Positions 59,396-64,000 of a stretch of DNA of 64,000 nucleotides are shown here, piece after piece. The notes beneath the pieces are model-generated. The model did not search any database. It was not told the DNA's origin and worked only from the letters and a program-made list of their open reading frames with translations. The position numbers and the translations under genes are program-made. The first letter of the stretch is position 1, and every line of letters begins with the position of its first letter. Source of the DNA: Poecilobothrus nobilitatus (taxonomy: Eukaryota > Arthropoda > Insecta > Diptera > Dolichopodidae); NCBI GenBank assembly GCA_947095535.1, contig OX352773.1:85036670-85100669 (forward strand). The letters are read 5' to 3'.

Positions 59396-60383
59396 TTAAA
59401 CAAATTTTCAGTATATCTATTTATTATACAAAATCCAAAATATTTTTTGTAATTAATACTCGTGTATTACTTTCAACTATCAGTTCGCCATTATTCATTC
59501 ACACATCCAGACATAATTAAAATTTTATTTATTAGATGGAAAATAATTAAACTTCCAGCTCTTAAAAATTTTAAATTCCTTTGAAATTTACAAACATAAA
59601 TTAATTAAAACTGAAACATATATAAAATACAAAATGGAACATTTAAAAAATCTGCAATTAACATACATTTTTTTTTTGTAAGATCAATTTATACATCCCT
59701 TATTAAAATATTACATGTCTTCATATAGCCTCTCAAAGCGCATACCATTCCATTCAATGAACTAGTCTCTACGTAATATAGAACCCACAATCTGCAATTA
59801 TCATTATTATCATCATGTTCGCCATTGTATAAAGATATAAAATATTTTTATATAAAAAAAAATACAAAATGAAAGTTAAATAAAAGGTAAATAATAAGTA
59901 AACCTTTATATTTACCTATTGTAAGTACTACAAATAAGAATTTTTCATTAAATTTGTTTCCAATTTTTTATTTCACTAGCGCCACAATAATTATTATATA
60001 CTAACCCTAAATATATTTATATCCTAGTCTAGGTTCTGCGAATTTCATTTTGAAAATATTTTCAATTTCACACACACACACACATGTGACTATAGAATTT
60101 CTTATATTTAATTTCTCTTTAAAATTTTCTTTCTTTGAAAATAACTTTTTTTTAGGTGTTGAAGAGTACTGTACTGAGTTAGCTTCCATGTTACAAGAAC
60201 AAAATCAACTTTAGAATTTTTAAATATTTTTTAGAAGATAATATTGCAGAACGTTTTAAAAAATAAGATAATCAAGAAAAATACTTAAATTCTGATGAGA
60301 AACATGTGAATTGGTAAAATCAAAGAACTTGAAAAAGGTAAGAAAAAGGTGTGAAAGGGGAGACTTTGTAATAAGAAAGATCA
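59396..60383. other. AT-rich stretch without a recognisable gene
   Basis: A (CA)n run at about 60070-60084; no coding frame with a known motif. Confidence 0.55.
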
Positions 60384-60395
60384 CACTAAAATAAA

Positions 60396-60581
60396 TTTTT
60401 TTTTTTAATGCATTTCTCTGCCACATAAATGTGGACAGGAAATTAAACAGCCTTTCCTGTTCAGGCGTCGTAATGTCGTAAGAGGGAATAACTCTTACGA
60501 CGTATGTGGGATTCGAACCCACACTGCCATGGTGTTTACAGCCTATTTTATAGGCTCATACCAATTAGAACACCGAAGCCC
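60396..60581 (-). mobile_element. tRNA-derived SINE, second body type
   Basis: Minus strand: GGGGCTTCGGTGTTCTAATT (A-box-like GTGTTCTAATTGGTATGAGC) and a perfect-looking B box GGGTTCGAATCCCACA, then CGTCGTAAGAGTTATTCC, GACGCCTGAACAGGAAAGGC, and an A-run tail. CACTAAAATAAA at 60384-60395 and 60582-60593 is an exact 12-bp target duplication. The head matches the SINE at 51035 (GGGGCTTC..GT, and CGTAAG after the B box) but the body is different. It is not an intact tRNA gene. Confidence 0.85.
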
Positions 60582-60593
60582 CACTAAAATAAA

Positions 60594-61310
60594 TGTAAAA
60601 AAAATTATATTTTAAATGTAAAATGATACAACAAAGTTTTAACAGTTCCAAAAAGCTAAATTTTTGATGTTTTTACGTTTTCAAGATAAATTCACGTTAA
60701 ATTTCCAGCAACAGATTTAGTTGTAAACCACAAAGGAACTTAAGCAGAATACATTTATTTTACTGCAGTTTAAAAATTCACTAAACAACCTCACCTATAG
60801 TAATTCTAGGCATCGAATCATTAGACTAAGTTAAGTACACATGTTGATTTAGTGAAGATAACACATAGTGATATTTAATCATTTGACACAACATAAAATA
60901 TTGAAATTTAATAATTTAAAGATAATCAAATTCTTATTAACTAACACTTTAATTCATTTCATAGAATAATTTTTATATTTAGCAGCTCCCACATCTTTGC
61001 AAAATATATCGTCAAAACATATTCTATTTTATATAATCCTCATATTGTACCATGAAACTGTTAAAACTTCTAAGGTGACTTTTGGTATTTACAGCAGTTC
61101 AAACTTTAAATAATGTTTACTTTTTGTAAAGTAAAAGTATTATTAAATTTATATTAAAGTCAACATTCTAACTATTTATTTACATACTTCTTTTATGTAA
61201 AAGTTACGCAAAATTATTTTTATTCTCTCTCTCCCACTTAATTCTTTAATTTTAAGGTACATAAACTTTTATTTACTTTTTAATTTTCTAAAACATACTT
61301 ATGTATTTTT
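60594..61310. other. AT-rich stretch without a recognisable gene
   Basis: Nothing recognisable. Confidence 0.55.
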
Positions 61311-62136
61311 ATATCGGTATGAACTATGTTCAAGAGTATAATAAATTTGCCATTACGTTTGTGACACCTTAACGTATTCGAGCTAGATATAGTGTCAAAG
61401 GTATGGATCGGCTCAGAATCGAATTCAGAGTCGATTAAGCCATGTCCGTCCGTCCGCACGATAATTCAAAAAATAAAGCTATGAGGCTGAATTTGTTTTA
61501 AGTCACTTTTTTGCAAAATTGTTAGTTTTGCTATTTAACTCCAGCATTTTCTGCCGCCGGATTCGAGTATCTGGAAATCTTTGAAATCCGGAAATAACTC
61601 AGTGTCTATTTAATGAAGCTAGGGCTCGAAATCTTACAAATGATGATCAAGTTTTATGGCCACAACTTCTGTAAAATTTGGTTGTGCTGGTGCAACAGGT
61701 TCGGGTAGCTGCCATACAACTTCTCTTTTTAAATGGAAATAATTCTGTGTCTATTAAAGCTAGCTATCTGAAACTTAGTGAAAAAATATCGAGTTACATG
61801 CCAAAAACTTTTATAAAATTTGATTGGTCTACAGCAGCCGATTCAGGTTTCTTGGACTGGAACTTAAAGAAGCAGGGCGTCTAAAATCTTATAAATGATG
61901 ATCAAGTTTTATGACAACAACTTCTGTAAAATTTGGTTGTGTTGGTGCAATAGATTCGGATAGCTGTCATACAACTCCATAATATACATAAATATATCTC
62001 TGTAGTTAACATCGGTACTAAAACATCTCAATGTTTTTAAAAGATGATCAAGTTTTATAGAAACAGAATATATTACGTTTATAAGGGTATCCCAGAGTTG
62101 ACACAGTCTACTCTACTGCACTCTTCCTCGTTTTTT
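61311..62136 (+). repeat. Dispersed repeat R2
   Basis: Same ends as the other two copies. Contains GGATCGGCTCAGAATCGAAT, CCATGTCCGTCCGTCCGCAC, and modules with GCTGCCATACAACT (about 61708) and GCTGTCATACAACT (about 61963). The 68-codon frame at 61678-61884 parallels the one at 45473 because the DNA is homologous; there is no other sign of coding. Confidence 0.72.
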
Positions 62137-64000
62137 CTAAATACAAAATTTTATCATCTTAAATAACAAACATGGTTTACATATTCTTCTCCTGTAACAC
62201 ATCTATCTCAAAGGTTTATCTACATCACTTTAAATATCGTTCTTGATACTTCAATAAACGAATTCACATAGAGAAAACATAAACTAGAAAAATTCCAAAT
62301 CATATTAGTTAGAATTTCTACCAGGATGATGATGAAATGTTAGAATCATAGAGAAATATTATATCTAATTTTATATTCTAATATATATTTAGTAAAAACA
62401 ACACATATAGGTATTTAATTATATTAGACATACTTTAGTAGAATTATGCGCTTTTTTTTTAATCTACCATGTAACTGTTTTTAAATTATTATATTTTATG
62501 GTTACTTTTACTTTTATGTAAATAAATACATACATATATGTAACATTATTTACTGTTATTATTTTTTTGTACATAAGTAATAATTAGAATCTTGTGAATT
62601 TCTTGAACCATTAAATAAAATATTCATAATAGACATATGATTTAATATTAGGTATGTATGTATAATAATAATATATATGTATACATATTTATATAAGATT
62701 TTGTTGCGTACGTTTGATTTAGCAGGGTTTTTGCATGGAAATTAATATTCGTATGTTTTTTTTTGTAAAGATTCATTATAAGATATTAATATATAGAGAG
62801 TCTCGTTAGTATGTTGACCAAAGGATGGCGATGATTGGCGATTTGAACACAAGAAACTAAAAGTTATGGTAAAAGAAAGGAGTGGTGATCTATTCCTTTT
62901 TCGTACACATATATGTGTTTTGAAAAAAATACAGTTACATATTTGTAAAAAAACATTAAATTATCACAATAAGTTTACAATTAATAATGGTAAATTTTTA
63001 GACGTTCTTTATACGAGCTTAAGAGAAATAGTATGATAATTCCATGCAATAAGTTCAGAAATAAATTCAGCTTTCAGTTTTTTAGAATCAAAAAGTGAGG
63101 TAATACTGCTATATATAAGCCTTATTATAAATCAATCCTTTTATTTGAGTAGTTTCAAATTTCAAGTGAACACTCAAAACTTGTTAAAGCAACTTAAGTT
63201 TTAAAGTGCGATTATTCTTTGGATATGTTCCTAATACAATATATGTATGTCTATAATATACATAAGAAGTTCTTATGTTTACGGTAACACTTTTAAAATA
63301 AGGAAAATTAGTATGAGGATAGCATGTGAGTAATAAGTAATACTGATAGAAATATGATAAAGTGAGAAATACTAATACTTTTTTTTGTGTTTAGCATTTT
63401 CTAAATATGTGTTGTATTGAAATATATAAGTATTTAACGATTTTATAATCAGAGCGCATTATGTAAATGTCTTTTATTTACTTGTTGCTGATTATTTTCT
63501 CTTTTATTTTTTTTTTGTTGATTTTTAAATTTACTGATTATAAAGTTGTTGATGTCGGTGGTGTCGACGATGAGTTTTAAAATAAATAATTAAATTGAAG
63601 TTGAAAATTAAGAAATAAAATAAGAAAAATTAAAATAAGAAATTAAGTTGAAAAAAAAAAATTGTTAGTGCACATTTAGAGAAAATAACTAAAAAACTAA
63701 ATAGAAATAATTTGAAAATTTGTATTGTTTTTCTGAAAAAAAAAATGGAAATAAAAAACATACAATGCCTATAAGTAATTGAAAATTTGAAGAGTTTAGT
63801 ACTAAGATATACTATTTATGTAATACGTTAAAAGTAAATATGTATTTAAAGTTAGATTTTTTAAATTAATTTTCCTTTGTTATATAAAAAGAAAAATAAA
63901 GGTTTACTGTGAAAGACTGAAAAATAAATAATTAAAAGAACAAGATAATCAAAAGTATAAAACGCGTACAAAAACAAATCTTAATAAAATTTGTTCTGCC
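62137..64000. other. AT-rich stretch without a recognisable gene
   Basis: Runs of TA-rich text and short tandem words only; no gene or element recognised to the end of the window. Confidence 0.55.

Noticed and set aside
60479..60585. Apparent tRNA gene on the minus strand
   Set aside because: The A and B boxes are good, but no acceptor stem or anticodon arm folds, and a target duplication plus poly(A) tail show it is a SINE.

Overview
The window looks like nuclear DNA from an insect: strongly AT-rich, gene-poor and packed with decayed transposable elements. Support for an animal nuclear genome comes from eukaryotic transposon classes (Tc1-like, pogo/Tigger, Mutator-like foldback elements, jockey-type LINEs, tRNA-derived SINEs) and from GT...AG introns of about 60-86 bp inside two transposase genes. 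Dispersed repeats rich in GTCCGTCCGTC blocks are of a kind I associate with insect genomes. The order or species cannot be fixed from the sequence. I found no convincing intact host gene, so the window is best read as intergenic or deep intronic DNA.

Layout. 1-10.8 kb: AT-rich filler, fragments of two dispersed repeat families (called R1 and R2 here), a 750-bp Mutator-like foldback element with a 9-bp target-site duplication (5474-6223), and an unidentified broken coding remnant (8764-9310). 10.8-20.2 kb: a Tc1-like element (11181-15043) whose ends are built of satellite-like sub-repeats. Most of it, with about 1 kb of right flank, lies in a nearly perfect 4.14-kb tandem duplication (11961-16099 and 16100-20239). 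20.7-22.9 kb: a complete but dead Tigger/pogo element. 23.3-27.1 kb: an R1 copy, two more foldback elements of the same family, and a LINE 3' tail. 28.9-29.9 kb: a broken LINE reverse transcriptase (minus strand). 32.6-32.9 kb: a near-perfect 281-bp palindrome. 33.8-38.6 kb: two long R1 copies, one split by a 468-bp poly(A) retro-insertion, plus a second LINE tail. 38.8-41.0 kb (minus): a decayed multi-exon-sized gene with two C2H2 fingers and an LGDNLG-type domain, probably from a DNA transposon. It is followed by a minisatellite carrying a 404-bp MITE. 43-47.5 kb: SINE remnant, repeat R3, a solo MITE end, R2 and R1. 49.6-52.7 kb: SINE copies and a LINE ORF1 (gag-like) pseudogene. 55.3-57.0 kb: a complete but dead Tc1 DD34E element with IR/DR ends. 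58-62 kb: R2, R1, a SINE and R2.

How the parts relate. Nothing here forms an operon-like or cooperative gene set; the history is one of layered insertion. Order of events can be read in places: the retro-insertion postdates the R1 copy it splits, the 404-bp MITE postdates the minisatellite it interrupts, and the 4.14-kb duplication postdates the death of the Tc1-like transposase because both copies carry the same stops and frameshift. The most notable items are the foldback family with exact 9-bp duplications and a shared internal core, the recent tandem duplication, the SINE family with one tRNA-like head and two bodies, and the abundant unclassified R1 family.
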